Below, piece by piece: positions 51,907-60,603 of a DNA stretch of 64,000 nucleotides. Each line of letters begins with the position of its first letter. The stretch's first letter is position 1. Source of the DNA: Acidobacteriaceae bacterium (lineage in GTDB: Bacteria > Acidobacteriota > Terriglobia > Bryobacterales > Bryobacteraceae); assembly GCA_019233755.1 (NCBI GenBank), contig JAFAMD010000057.1, forward strand, positions 1-64,000, read 5' to 3'. The position numbers and the translations under genes were made by a program. A model generated the notes under the pieces. The model did not search any database and was not told the DNA's origin. It saw only the letters and a list, made by a program, of their open reading frames with translations.

Positions 51907-51914
51907 ATCCCTCA

Positions 51915-52688
51915 ATGTATCAATCCACGGAAAGTGCATCCGGAAATTCGTCTGATGGTGACGGGAGTGGCGGCCGCCTGACCCCTCGGGTTGGTTCCGG
52001 GGAACTCGTGCAAAACGGGCCACCCATCAATCCAGCTGCGAAGCGAATCGGCGGCAGGCATCACACCCTGCGCACATCTATCCCGCTCGAAGACGAATTA
52101 ACAGAGCAACCTTCCTTTTTGGATCTACGGCCACCTAGCCTGTTTGCCCGCGGATTCATTCCAGGAAGTATCAATCTCGTCCGCCTGGATTGCTTTGCCC
52201 TGCTGGCAGGCATCCGGGAATGGACGGACGGCAAATTTTATGTGATTGCCGGCAGCGCCGTCGACCGTCAGGTGGCCCGCAGATCCTTTCAGCGCTCGTT
52301 CCCGACCCGCGCCGCCGGTTGGCTGACCCCGGACGTGGTTCGTCAATGGAGCCGAACCCGCGGCCAGTTGGGAAGCTTCAAAGAACTCGAGCCTGAGGCG
52401 CTTGCCGCATTGGCCGCTGCCTCGGAGACCGTAATGATCGACGTGCGGGATGAGAAAGACTTTAGCGCCGCTCACGTTCCTGACTCGCTCAATGTTCCGG
52501 TTTCCCGCCTCCGGACTTCACTGTCTGAGATCCCGTTCGAGAAGTCCCTCTCGGTTCTTTGCGAATCCGGCAAATACTCTACTTTCGCCGCCAGCCAGTT
52601 ATGGAATCTCGGTTATCGGAATCTTTCGGTTGTGAGGGGCGGATTCCAGGCGTACGCCAAACGCGGACTGCCGGTCACACGGCTCTAA
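51915..52688 (+). CDS. Tandem-rhodanese sulfurtransferase-like protein
   Basis: A 257-aa protein with two rhodanese domains. The first (FLDLRPPSLFARGFIPGSIN, residues 65-120) lacks a catalytic Cys; the second (MIDVRDEKDFSAAHVPDSLN) has it in the active loop SVLCESGKYSTFAA near residue 216. The pair resembles the rhodanese half of MBL-fold/rhodanese proteins, but no metallo-beta-lactamase domain is fused. The first 50 residues are polar and probably disordered. It starts behind a strong Shine-Dalgarno placed in a hairpin. Confidence 0.82.
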   Translation: MYQSTESASGNSSDGDGSGGRLTPRVGSGELVQNGPPINPAAKRIGGRHHTLRTSIPLEDELTEQPSFLDLRPPSLFARGFIPGSINLVRLDCFALLAGIREWTDGKFYVIAGSAVDRQVARRSFQRSFPTRAAGWLTPDVVRQWSRTRGQLGSFKELEPEALAALAAASETVMIDVRDEKDFSAAHVPDSLNVPVSRLRTSLSEIPFEKSLSVLCESGKYSTFAASQLWNLGYRNLSVVRGGFQAYAKRGLPVTRL

Positions 52689-52812
52689 AATAAATCCATC
52701 GCCTGTCTTTGTAACAACTTAGGATCGTTGCCGGTCTGCTGATCACAACCGCGCGGCGGTATCCCTGATTTCGGGTGTGGCGCAACGCGGCCGCAACCAT
52801 AAGGAGATCGGG

Positions 52813-53409
52813 ATGAGATCGGGCGTATTCATCACTGCGGCTGCGCTGCTGCTCGGCGGGAGCCTGTTTGCACAAGCGACATTCGAGGTAACGGGCACAG
52901 CCATCCCGCAGAGTCTTCTCGAGCAGGACTACGGCAAGCTTCCGGCAGGGATTAGGGCCTACGATTTGAGCATCTGCAATGTCACCGGCAGCAAGCAGTC
53001 TGTCGTTAGCAGCGAGATTTATCAGGCGCTGGCCCGCTCGACGGCAGCGTTGCAGCCGGTGGGACGACAGATCATGTTGCCGGCGATCATCAAAACTCAA
53101 AGCCGCAGCATCGGAGCCCTTCTGAATCTGGCACTGAGCTCGGCCACCGGCGTGCTCTCCGTGTTGAGTGCAAATCGAGCGATGCCTCCGGGCGCAATCT
53201 CGGGCACGGCTTTGGCTTCCATTTCAATTCAGACTGTGTTAAGCCATCTTTCGCCAGCGCTCTCTAACGATCAGGTAGAGAAATTCGAAAGCGATGTCTT
53301 GGAGCCGGCTCTCGTTTTGGATGGGGGCTCCTGCGTCGAGCGAACGGTGTTTGCGTTGCAAAATACACCGAAAACCAAAATACCCTCATTGAGTTTCCAC
53401 GTTCGCTAG
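52813..53409 (+). CDS. Secreted hypothetical protein
   Basis: A 198-aa protein with a signal peptide (SGVFITAAALLLGGSLFAQA). The mature part has hydrophobic Ala/Ser-rich stretches (ALLNLALSSATGVLSVLSAN) and two Cys (SICNVTGS and GSCVERTV) that could form a disulfide. I recognise no family. The ATG at 52813 follows a good AAGGAGA ribosome-binding site; a longer frame from 52777 lacks one. Confidence 0.6.
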   Translation: MRSGVFITAAALLLGGSLFAQATFEVTGTAIPQSLLEQDYGKLPAGIRAYDLSICNVTGSKQSVVSSEIYQALARSTAALQPVGRQIMLPAIIKTQSRSIGALLNLALSSATGVLSVLSANRAMPPGAISGTALASISIQTVLSHLSPALSNDQVEKFESDVLEPALVLDGGSCVERTVFALQNTPKTKIPSLSFHVR

Positions 53410-53622
53410 CGTCAGGCTGCTGCTCCCGACCGTGTCGCCATATATACGGTACGAACGATGTTAGGGATTTCGTCGTTCACTTGGTTGAGCAGCGGCAAAA
53501 GCGGAGGAACGTGGACCGCGCCGGAACGCGGCATTCCGGCGCGACGGAGGCGCATCACTTTGGGCGGGTGGTGCGCCTCCCTGCTCTTGCGAATTCCAGG
53601 GTTGCCATGACACAGTAGCTGT

Positions 53623-54792
53623 TTGCAGCATTACTCTCAGCGGTTGTCCTGGTGTTTCTCTACAAACTCCTTTAGCCGGTTGATCGAAGAAAAACGGCAG
53701 TCGGGCGCCGCGCTTCTCGATCTGACCACCTCGAATCCAACGGAAGCGTTGGCAGATTATCCGCATGGGCAAATCAACCGCGCTTACGCCGAGGTGAGTG
53801 ATTTTCGCTATCAGCCGGATGCGTTTGGCGCGCTGCAGGCTCGCGAAGCGGTCGCAACCGAGTATGCCAAACGAGGACTACCGGTTTCGCCGGAGCAGGT
53901 CGCGTTAACCGCAAGTACGAGCGAGGCCTATGCACTCCTTTTCAAAATGTTCTGCGATGCCGGCGACGAAGTCCTGGTTCCCGTCCCGTCCTATCCTCTG
54001 TTCGAGTACCTGGCCCGGCTCGAGTGCGTCAACGTTGTGCCGTACCCGCTCGTTTACGACGGCAATTGGTACATCGATTTCCCGCACCTCAAACAGCAGA
54101 TCAATGCAAGGACGAGAGCCATCGTCATCGTGAACCCGAACAACCCAACGGGATCTTTTCTGAAAACGCGGGAGCGAAGCACGCTCGCTGAACTCGCGGC
54201 GGAGTACGGCCTTCCGATTATTTCGGACGAAGTTTTCATGGATTATTCGATCGAGGAGAATTCAGGCGCGGCCAGGACGATGGTGGATTGTGATGAAGTC
54301 TTGAACTTCTCGTTGAACGGTCTTTCCAAAATGGCAGGCATGCCGCAAGTAAAGCTCGGATGGATCGTCGTTAGCGGCCCGAAAGACTCTGTAGAAACAG
54401 CCCGGATGCGGCTGGAGCTCATTCTAGACACATATCTGTCGGTCAACACTCCCGCGCAATATGCACTGCGCGATTTGTTTGAGATCGGCGCCCACGTCCA
54501 GGCGAAACTGAGCGAGTGCGTTAGACAAAACTATTCTTTTCTTCGAACCGAACTTGCCTCGTCGGCTATTCATATGTTGCGCGCGGAAGGCGGCTGGTCG
54601 GCCGTTTTGCAGCTTCCCCGCATCATGCCGGAGGAGGTTTGGATCAAGCGATTGCTGGCCGAACAGAATGTAGTCGTTCAACCCGGCTATTTTTTCGATA
54701 TGCCGTCGGAGGCCTATGCGGTGGTCAGCCTCATTACACAACCGCAGATCATGGCAGAAGGCGTCGGGCGACTGCAATCGCTGCTCGCCTGA
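53623..54792 (+). CDS. PLP-dependent class I/II aminotransferase
   Basis: A 389-aa aminotransferase of fold type I. The phosphate/cofactor features are ALTASTSEAYALLFKMFCDA, VNPNNPTGSFLKTRE, the Asp in LPIISDEVFMDYSIEE and the lysine segment NGLSKMAGMPQVKLGWI (near residue 230). The N-terminus YSQRLSWCFSTNSFSRLIEE and LDLTTSNPTEA is typical of the subgroup acting on aromatic or other amino acids. A TTG at 53623 is the most likely start. It forms a separate gene from the neighbours. Confidence 0.85.
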   Translation: MQHYSQRLSWCFSTNSFSRLIEEKRQSGAALLDLTTSNPTEALADYPHGQINRAYAEVSDFRYQPDAFGALQAREAVATEYAKRGLPVSPEQVALTASTSEAYALLFKMFCDAGDEVLVPVPSYPLFEYLARLECVNVVPYPLVYDGNWYIDFPHLKQQINARTRAIVIVNPNNPTGSFLKTRERSTLAELAAEYGLPIISDEVFMDYSIEENSGAARTMVDCDEVLNFSLNGLSKMAGMPQVKLGWIVVSGPKDSVETARMRLELILDTYLSVNTPAQYALRDLFEIGAHVQAKLSECVRQNYSFLRTELASSAIHMLRAEGGWSAVLQLPRIMPEEVWIKRLLAEQNVVVQPGYFFDMPSEAYAVVSLITQPQIMAEGVGRLQSLLA

Positions 54793-54795
54793 AAA

Positions 54796-55680
54796 TCAGC
54801 GCTCGAGGCTAAACGCGTACTTTGCTTCGTAGCTCTGTTGGCCGAGAAGGTCTTTCACCGTCAGCACAACAACGTATTGTCCGGTTGCGCTATTTGGAGC
54901 CGTAGTCAAAACCAGGTTGCCGGGAACGAACTGCGCCGGATAATAACTGTTCGAATCCAGCTCGGCAGCCTGAGGCTGTTGAAGGAACGGCTTACCGTCC
55001 GGGCCCAACACCGTCAGCCCATACGCCAGGTGATACTGCTTGTCCGGGCCTACTTTGTATCCCGTCATTTCAAAGAGAGCGTAGACTTTGTCGCCAGGGC
55101 TGTACGCCGGGATTTCGAGCGGAGTGCGGTCGTCTTCCTTACGCAGAAAACGAAAATTCTCAACGGTGATAGAGGGCGAAGCTTTGATATGAACTCCGCC
55201 GATATGAAAGGGAATATCCGCGGAGACTTCGTGTTTTGTAACCACGTCGGTCACGCTGACGTGAACATGGTAATCGCCCGCCGCGACGAAGGACGGAATC
55301 AGGAAGGACGCACGCCGCTTGGGCATCCAGTTCTTGTCTTCGGGATGCAACTGCGTCTTCACCTCGCCGGTGGCGGGCGGAGTGAGCGGGATGCCGGCTG
55401 CATCTTGCGGCACCGCCTGATACGTGAGCGCGATTTTGCGCACCTCGCCCTCCCGTTCGGAGTCGATGCCGAAACCTCCAATTGAGAACGTGAAGTACAG
55501 GAAGTCGCCCGGCAAAAACTGATAATCGGAGGCGACGAACGGAGCGTCTTCCGACTGCTCCACCCCGGCATCCACAATTGCCAGTTCCTTGTTCGCAGCA
55601 GACCGGCAAGGCACCGAAAAAGCCATCACAATCGCGACGAGGCTTATGCGGGACGAAAAGCAAAAACCGGGAAGAGCCAT
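54796..55680 (-). CDS. Secreted hypothetical protein, repeated beta domains
   Basis: A 294-aa protein with a signal peptide ([20 protein letters not shown]). The mature part shows two or three beta-rich stretches resembling immunoglobulin-like folds ([60 protein letters not shown]). I cannot name a family. The ATG at 55680 is preferred to 55716 because it gives a shorter, more typical signal. It is convergent with the aminotransferase gene, with 3 bp between their ends. Confidence 0.6.
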   Translation of the reverse strand: MALPGFCFSSRISLVAIVMAFSVPCRSAANKELAIVDAGVEQSEDAPFVASDYQFLPGDFLYFTFSIGGFGIDSEREGEVRKIALTYQAVPQDAAGIPLTPPATGEVKTQLHPEDKNWMPKRRASFLIPSFVAAGDYHVHVSVTDVVTKHEVSADIPFHIGGVHIKASPSITVENFRFLRKEDDRTPLEIPAYSPGDKVYALFEMTGYKVGPDKQYHLAYGLTVLGPDGKPFLQQPQAAELDSNSYYPAQFVPGNLVLTTAPNSATGQYVVVLTVKDLLGQQSYEAKYAFSLER

Positions 55681-55762
55681 CGCTGAACTCAATCTTAAAC
55701 CTGCGCGCTTCAGCAAGCGATCGACGCGACGACTACCATGTAATCAGGACGGTCAGACCAGT

Positions 55763-56725
55763 TTGGGCCTACTCACCCCCGCTCCTCCCACGCCGATCAG
55801 CAGATATATCGATTTCGATCGCGAGCAATGGAAAGCCTTGCGCGCGAATACACCTCTTCTTTTGAGCGAAGAGGAACTCGCCGCGCTGCGCGGCATTAAC
55901 GAACAGGTTTCGCTGCGCGAGGTGGAGGATATCTACGTACCGCTATCACGGCTGCTGAATCTGCATGTTGCGGCCGTGCAGCATCTTTATGAAGCGCGGC
56001 GCGCATTTCTGAGCCTTTCGACTCCGCAGAAGACGACTTACATTATTGGAATTGCCGGAAGTGTTGCCGTTGGGAAGAGCACTTTCTCGCGTGTCCTCAG
56101 GGCTTCCTTAGCGCGGTGGCCGGACCATCCGCGCGTGGAGCTGGTGACTACCGACGGATTCCTTTACCCGAACCGCATTCTCGAAGAGCGCGGGCTTATG
56201 CGCCGGAAAGGTTTTCCGGAGAGCTACGATCAGCGCCGGCTGCTGCAGTTCCTTGCCGACATCAAGGCGGGTATGCCAACGGTAATCGCGCCGGTATATT
56301 CGCACCTCCATTACGATATTGTTCCCGGAGCCGCAGAGGAAGTGCAGCAGCCCGATATACTCATCCTCGAAGGATTGAACGTTTTGCAATCGCCCGTCGG
56401 GCACCGCGACGGCTCACGGGTTTTTGTATCTGATTTTTTCGATTTTTCGATTTACCTAGATGCCGATGAAAAGACGGTCGAACGCTGGTATGTCGAGCGA
56501 TTTTTGCGTTTGCGCGAGACGATCTTCCAGAGCGAGGACTCCTATTTCCATCGTTATGCCGAGCTGACGGAGGACGAGGCAATAGAGACTGCCAGCCGAA
56601 TATGGACCGAGATCAATCTCGTGAACCTAAGGGAAAACATCCGGCCCACGCGCGAACGCGCGCATTTGATTCTGGAGAAAAGCGGCGATCACTATGTCCA
56701 CAGAATCAAATTGCGGCGTGTTTGA
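55763..56725 (+). CDS. coaA: Pantothenate kinase type I
   Basis: A 320-aa type I (prokaryotic) pantothenate kinase, which phosphorylates pantothenate in CoA synthesis. The P-loop [20 protein letters not shown] lies near residue 96, the family segment [20 protein letters not shown] near residue 12, and [20 protein letters not shown] near 127. The TTG at 55763 gives a length close to E. coli CoaA (316 aa); the frame is open further upstream to 55589, but that part does not match. Confidence 0.93.
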   Translation: MGLLTPAPPTPISRYIDFDREQWKALRANTPLLLSEEELAALRGINEQVSLREVEDIYVPLSRLLNLHVAAVQHLYEARRAFLSLSTPQKTTYIIGIAGSVAVGKSTFSRVLRASLARWPDHPRVELVTTDGFLYPNRILEERGLMRRKGFPESYDQRRLLQFLADIKAGMPTVIAPVYSHLHYDIVPGAAEEVQQPDILILEGLNVLQSPVGHRDGSRVFVSDFFDFSIYLDADEKTVERWYVERFLRLRETIFQSEDSYFHRYAELTEDEAIETASRIWTEINLVNLRENIRPTRERAHLILEKSGDHYVHRIKLRRV

Positions 56726-56729
56726 GCAA

Positions 56730-57893
56730 TTAGAGCCCGGCCTGCTTTAGCGCGGTTATGAGCACGTCCTCGGACTGCCCGCCCACCAAATGCGCCACAA
56801 CAGTGCCGCCGCGATCGATTATGACAATCTCCGGAATGGCAGTGCAACGATAAGCGCGGTGTACTTTTCCATCCGCATCTAGCAGGACCGCTAAATCCTG
56901 GTGATGTTCGTCGAGATAGCGTTGCGCCATATTTTTTCCTTCGTCGTTTATGCCCAGAACCACCAGCCCGCGATCAGCAAATCTGTTCGAAAGCTTCGCG
57001 ACAACGGGCAATTCCGCGCGGCATGGAGGGCACCATGTGGCCCAGAAATCGAGAAGGACAATTTTTCCCTTCAAATCGGCCAAACGCACTTGCGATCCAT
57101 GGCTGTCGGGCAAAGCAAAATCGACCGCTTTCTGACCCGCAAGGCTCAAGTCGCGCTCGCCCGGCAGGAGCAATGAGTTGACTTCGCGGCCGTTCGGGGG
57201 AGGGGCAAACGCAAAAACAGAAGCCGGGACGTCGGTGGAAAAATCTACCATTTCAAGCGTCATTCGTTCCAGAATGCTGCCTCCCGACACCTGGCGCGGC
57301 GGGAACGTCTCGACTAACCTGACGACCAGGAACGAATCCTTATCAACGAACATTTCTTTCGTTGATTTCCCGGATACGAAATGCAATTCGTAGCAATCGT
57401 ACTTGCGGGACGCGACTTTAACGCGCGTTTCACGGACCAGCTTTCCCTGATCGGCGAAGCGGACCCACAGGATATAGCGCTTCACAAACGAGTCATAAGC
57501 CGTCGAGAATAGGTCCGCATGAAAATCATCTTCTTCTTCGCCGGTGACGCCGATTTTAGCGGCGGAACTTTGATGCGACCAGATTTTCTGCGCAGGCAGG
57601 CTTTTCCAGGTATTCTCGCCGTCGCTTACCATTAACTCCGGCTGGCCCTGATAGTCGCTCTCGACGCGAAACTTACCGGAATTTGAAACATAGAGTTTCT
57701 CCTGCCAGGATTCATTTCCGATGCGCGCGTTGAGAGAAACGTCGTCCTGAATATGGACGCTCAATTCATACAGTGTGGCCTGGCTGTACCGCTCGCTGAC
57801 CTTCTGCAAAATCTGGCGCACGGATGTATTTTGTGCAAATGCGGTGGAGGTGGTGAAAAGCAGTATCGGGAATAGCAGATTCAGTCTAGGCAC
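56730..57893 (-). CDS. LolA-like / TlpA thioredoxin fusion protein
   Basis: A 387-aa secreted protein with two parts. Residues 20-240 resemble the LolA/LolB-like beta-domain of outer membrane lipoprotein carriers (SVRQILQKVSERYSQATLYE; ELHFVSGKSTKEMFVDKDSF). Residues 255-387 are a TlpA/ResA-like thioredoxin with the catalytic WATWCPPCRAELPVVA near residue 285 and a cis-Pro in TAIPEIVIID. It probably keeps a periplasmic protein or ligand reduced while binding a lipophilic molecule. The signal is LLFPILLFTTSTAFAQN. It is convergent with coaA. Confidence 0.82.
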   Translation of the reverse strand: MPRLNLLFPILLFTTSTAFAQNTSVRQILQKVSERYSQATLYELSVHIQDDVSLNARIGNESWQEKLYVSNSGKFRVESDYQGQPELMVSDGENTWKSLPAQKIWSHQSSAAKIGVTGEEEDDFHADLFSTAYDSFVKRYILWVRFADQGKLVRETRVKVASRKYDCYELHFVSGKSTKEMFVDKDSFLVVRLVETFPPRQVSGGSILERMTLEMVDFSTDVPASVFAFAPPPNGREVNSLLLPGERDLSLAGQKAVDFALPDSHGSQVRLADLKGKIVLLDFWATWCPPCRAELPVVAKLSNRFADRGLVVLGINDEGKNMAQRYLDEHHQDLAVLLDADGKVHRAYRCTAIPEIVIIDRGGTVVAHLVGGQSEDVLITALKQAGL

Positions 57894-57949
57894 GCCCGAC
57901 GATTGTATCGGAAGGAAAAATCAAATCAAAAGAAATGGAAGGAAAATTT

Positions 57950-58025
57950 TGGTGGACCTGGAGAGATTCGAACTCTCGACCTCTTCCATGCCATGGAAGC
58001 GCGCTCCCAACTGCGCCACAGGCCC
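57950..58025 (-). tRNA. tRNA-Ala (GGC)
   Basis: The minus strand folds as a full tRNA. The acceptor stem GGGCCTG/CAGGTCC includes the G3-U70 pair that identifies tRNA-Ala. The anticodon stem CTTCC/GGAAG has loop ATGGCAT with anticodon GGC, and the T arm is GAGAG-TTCGAAT-CTCTC. The 3' CCA is encoded. It decodes GCC/GCU alanine codons. The other bases around it are intergenic. Confidence 0.97.
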
Positions 58026-58182
58026 ACGAGAGTGCTTTACGTCCTGAGAATAGCACACTCACGCACCCGCACATTTATAATCCGGGCGACGAGTACGATG
58101 GTTCTGCGGATACTGCAGCGCAGCCGCGATGAACTACGAACCGTTGTAGAGCACAGCGCAACTTTGCTAGCAGAAAAGTATC

Positions 58183-58211
58183 TTGACTCTTCCCGATGCG
58201 AGGCGCACAAT
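58183..58211 (+). promoter_or_regulatory. Candidate promoter for the HisKA-like gene
   Basis: TTGACT (58183-58188), 17 bp, CACAAT (58206-58211). The start ATG follows 66 bp later at 58277. Both boxes are fair matches to the sigma-70 pattern. Confidence 0.4.
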
Positions 58212-58276
58212 CAGACCGTTGGAAGAAAACGACTCTGGTTTTTCCCTAGTGGTAGAGTAGTAGCTCCCGATCCTTC

Positions 58277-58576
58277 ATGAGTAAAGTCGTGCACCCGTTT
58301 GCCATTCCCGCGCAGGAGGCCGCTCTTGCACAAACCGATGTCGCAGCCGCGCATCGTGTGAACCTGGAAGAACTCATCCACGAACTCCGCCAACCGTTAA
58401 GCGTGATTGAATCGCTGGCGTATTACTTGGAACTCACTGCTACTGAGGATAAGGTCTGCACCCATCTCCAGAAGATCCGGGCGATGCTGCTGAAGGCGAA
58501 CGCCATTCTAGAGCGCACCTCGTCAAACGATGCTTTGGCTATGGCGGGCCACGCCCAGGCGGACTACACGGGCTGA
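58277..58576 (+). CDS. HisKA-like (DHp) domain protein without kinase domain
   Basis: A 99-aa protein. The middle is a HisKA-type dimerisation helix with the phosphoacceptor His: NLEELIHELRQPLSVIESLA (His near residue 37), followed by YYLELTATEDKVCTHLQKIR as helix 2. There is no ATP-binding HATPase domain or sensor part. It may be a stand-alone phosphotransfer protein or a truncated kinase; the frame shows no sign of a missing end. It ends 1 bp before lpxD on the opposite strand. Confidence 0.6.
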   Translation: MSKVVHPFAIPAQEAALAQTDVAAAHRVNLEELIHELRQPLSVIESLAYYLELTATEDKVCTHLQKIRAMLLKANAILERTSSNDALAMAGHAQADYTG

Positions 58577-58577
58577 T

Positions 58578-59615
58578 TCAATTCCGGTCCTCAAGCCGAT
58601 CGATTTTGCGTTTGAGCTCACGCACTTCTTCTCTAAGCTCAGGTACTTTGCCGACGTGGGCCAGGTTCTTCAAATGCTGCCGCAAGGGCCTGGCCGGGAT
58701 GCCCCAAACAGGCTCACCGGCCTGAATGCGCTGCGAGGTAAGGATGCCGGCCTTGCCGCCAACAATCGCTTTCGCAGCAATCACGGCTCTTTCGCCGATA
58801 CCAGCCTGACCGCCAATAGCCGCGTAGTCGCCGACAGTAACGCCGCCTGAAAAGCCGGTCTGTGCAGCTACCACTACGTGCCTGCCGATGATGCAGTTGT
58901 GTGCGACGTGCACCAGATTGTCCAATTTGGTGCCGTCGCCGATCCGGGTGACACCGAGCGCGGCGCGATCGATGCAGCAGTTTGCGCCGATCTCGACGTC
59001 ATCGCCGATCTCGACGGTCCCGACCTGTGGGAATTTTTCGTAGTGGTCGCTCACCAGAGTGAAGCCGAAGCCGTCCGCTCCGAGGACGCAGCCGGCGTGC
59101 AGCGTTACCCGCGAGCCGATGCGCACGCCTTCGTAGATTGTTACATTCGCATGAATCACGCAGCCGCTGCCGATACGCACGCCAGCGCCGATAGTGCAGT
59201 GAGGGCCGATGCGGCAGCCGCTGCCGATAGCGGCGCCCTCCTCGATTACGGTGTACGCGCCAACCGAGCAATCCGGTGCGATGCTCGCGCCGGCCGCTAT
59301 GACTGCTGCCGGGTGAATGGACGGCTTATATACCGGCGGAGGATACAACGCACGCAGAGCGCGGGCGAAGGCCATTCTCGGCTCGTTCACGCGGATTAGC
59401 GACCACTCGCCAGGAATATCAAAGGACTCCGGAACAAGGAGACAACCCGCGCTGGAATTGGCGGCCATTTCCGCGGCTTTTTTATTGGCGACATAGGAAA
59501 GGTCGGAAGGACCAGCCTGCTCGAGCGCATTCGCTGATGAAATCAATCTCGCTGAATCACCCGTGAAAGATCCCGCGCAGATTTCGGCTATTTGAGCAAC
59601 AGTAAGGGCAGGCAT
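58578..59615 (-). CDS. lpxD: UDP-3-O-acylglucosamine N-acyltransferase
   Basis: A 345-aa LpxD that adds the second acyl chain in lipid A synthesis. The protein has the left-handed beta-helix repeats (IAAGASIAPDCSVGAYTVIE and so on) and the family segment HVAHNCIIGRHVVVAAQTGF with the active-site His. The N-terminus (PALTVAQIAEICAGSFTGDS) is the usual uridine-binding domain. The C-terminal coiled tail (VGKVPELREEVRELKRKIDR) is as in the family. It is divergent from lpxA, 14 bp between starts; this is not the common lpxD-fabZ-lpxA-lpxB order. Confidence 0.95.
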   Translation of the reverse strand: MPALTVAQIAEICAGSFTGDSARLISSANALEQAGPSDLSYVANKKAAEMAANSSAGCLLVPESFDIPGEWSLIRVNEPRMAFARALRALYPPPVYKPSIHPAAVIAAGASIAPDCSVGAYTVIEEGAAIGSGCRIGPHCTIGAGVRIGSGCVIHANVTIYEGVRIGSRVTLHAGCVLGADGFGFTLVSDHYEKFPQVGTVEIGDDVEIGANCCIDRAALGVTRIGDGTKLDNLVHVAHNCIIGRHVVVAAQTGFSGGVTVGDYAAIGGQAGIGERAVIAAKAIVGGKAGILTSQRIQAGEPVWGIPARPLRQHLKNLAHVGKVPELREEVRELKRKIDRLEDRN

Positions 59616-59629
59616 CCTCCATACTTAGC

Positions 59630-60448
59630 ATGTATATGGCGGTTGATCCTTCGGCGTATATAGCGCCTACTGCTCGCATTCATCCAGACGCGGTTATCGG
59701 ACCGGGAACGCGCATTGGCGAATATTGCGTGATCGAATCAGATGTCGTGATCGGGGCGCGCTGCCTGTTAGAGCCCTACGTTTATGTCAAACGCTGGACA
59801 ACCATGGGCGAGGAAAACGAAATCTCAGCAGGCACGGCACTGGGAACAGACCCGCTGGATAAAACCTTCTCGGGTGAACGGAGTTATTTACGAATTGGGG
59901 ATCGCAACAAAATTCGCGAACATTACACGATCTCGCGCGGCACGCAGCCGGAATCGGAAACGCGCATCGGCAGCGGTAATTACATCATGACTTCGGGCCA
60001 TGTCGCACATAATTGCGTGCTGGGCGACGACATCGTGGTGGCGAGTTGCGCTCTCATAGCGGGCTATGTGGAGGTGCAAAGCCAGGCATTCATCTCAGGC
60101 GGCGTCGTGATTCACCAGTTTTCGAAGATAGGCCGGCTCGCAATGATCGGCGGAAACACCCGGGTAAACAGCGATCTTCCGCCGTTTTTTCTTTACTCCG
60201 ATTTCAACGTGGCGGCCAAAGGTATTAACGTGGTGGGGCTAAAGCGCGCCGGATTTTCCTTGGAAGAGATCAAAAGTCTCAAGAGCGCGTACCGGATTCT
60301 CTACCGCTCCGGTTTGAAGCAGGAAGAGGCCCTTGCACGCATCGAGGCCGAATTTTCCAACGAGCACACCAGGCAACTGGTCGATTTTGTTCGCCGAAGT
60401 AAGCGGGGTATCTGTGGGAAGAGCAGGGGCGGAGAGGAAGAAAGCTAG
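59630..60448 (+). CDS. lpxA: Acyl-ACP--UDP-N-acetylglucosamine O-acyltransferase
   Basis: A 272-aa LpxA, first step of lipid A synthesis. The beta-helix repeats are visible (HPDAVIGPGTRIGEYCVIES) with the catalytic His in MTSGHVAHNCVLGDD near residue 121, and the helical C-terminal domain FSLEEIKSLKSAYRILYRSG. The ATG at 59630 or the one at 59636 may be used. The last ~14 residues (RGICGKSRGGEEES) have no family counterpart and are encoded by the first copy of a 49-bp direct repeat, so the end has probably been replaced by repeat sequence. Confidence 0.9.
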   Translation: MYMAVDPSAYIAPTARIHPDAVIGPGTRIGEYCVIESDVVIGARCLLEPYVYVKRWTTMGEENEISAGTALGTDPLDKTFSGERSYLRIGDRNKIREHYTISRGTQPESETRIGSGNYIMTSGHVAHNCVLGDDIVVASCALIAGYVEVQSQAFISGGVVIHQFSKIGRLAMIGGNTRVNSDLPPFFLYSDFNVAAKGINVVGLKRAGFSLEEIKSLKSAYRILYRSGLKQEEALARIEAEFSNEHTRQLVDFVRRSKRGICGKSRGGEEES

Positions 60449-60453
60449 TGAGT
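60405..60453. repeat. 49-bp direct repeat, copy 1 (in the end of lpxA)
   Basis: This 49-bp sequence is identical to 60527-60575, starting GGGGTATCTGTGGGAAGAGC and ending TAGTGAGT. It encodes the last residues of LpxA and its stop codon. Right after both copies comes a GGCAGGCTGAAT palindrome core. Confidence 0.8.
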
Positions 60454-60478
60454 GCCGGCAGGCTGAATGCCGGTCCGA

Positions 60479-60521
60479 AGCCGCCTGGAAAGGCGGCTGC
60501 AGCCAAGATTGGCTGCCCCAC
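60479..60521. repeat. Two-hairpin dispersed repeat (43 bp)
   Basis: The element holds two hairpins: CCGCCT-GGAA-AGGCGG and GCAGCCA-AGAT-TGGCTGC. A second copy, identical at 42 of 43 positions, is at 63826-63868. It lies between the lpxA end and the AMIN amidase. This is typical of bacterial REP/BIME-like elements. Confidence 0.8.
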
Positions 60522-60526
60522 AAGGT

Positions 60527-60575
60527 GGGGTATCTGTGGGAAGAGCAGGGGCGGAGAGGAAGAAAGCTAGTGAGT
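60527..60575. repeat. 49-bp direct repeat, copy 2 (intergenic)
   Basis: Identical to 60405-60453, with a 122-bp offset, so the copies form a local duplication with the 43-bp element and palindromes in between. Confidence 0.8.
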
Positions 60576-60603
60576 CCTGGCAGGCTGAATGGCTGCCCAA
60601 CGG

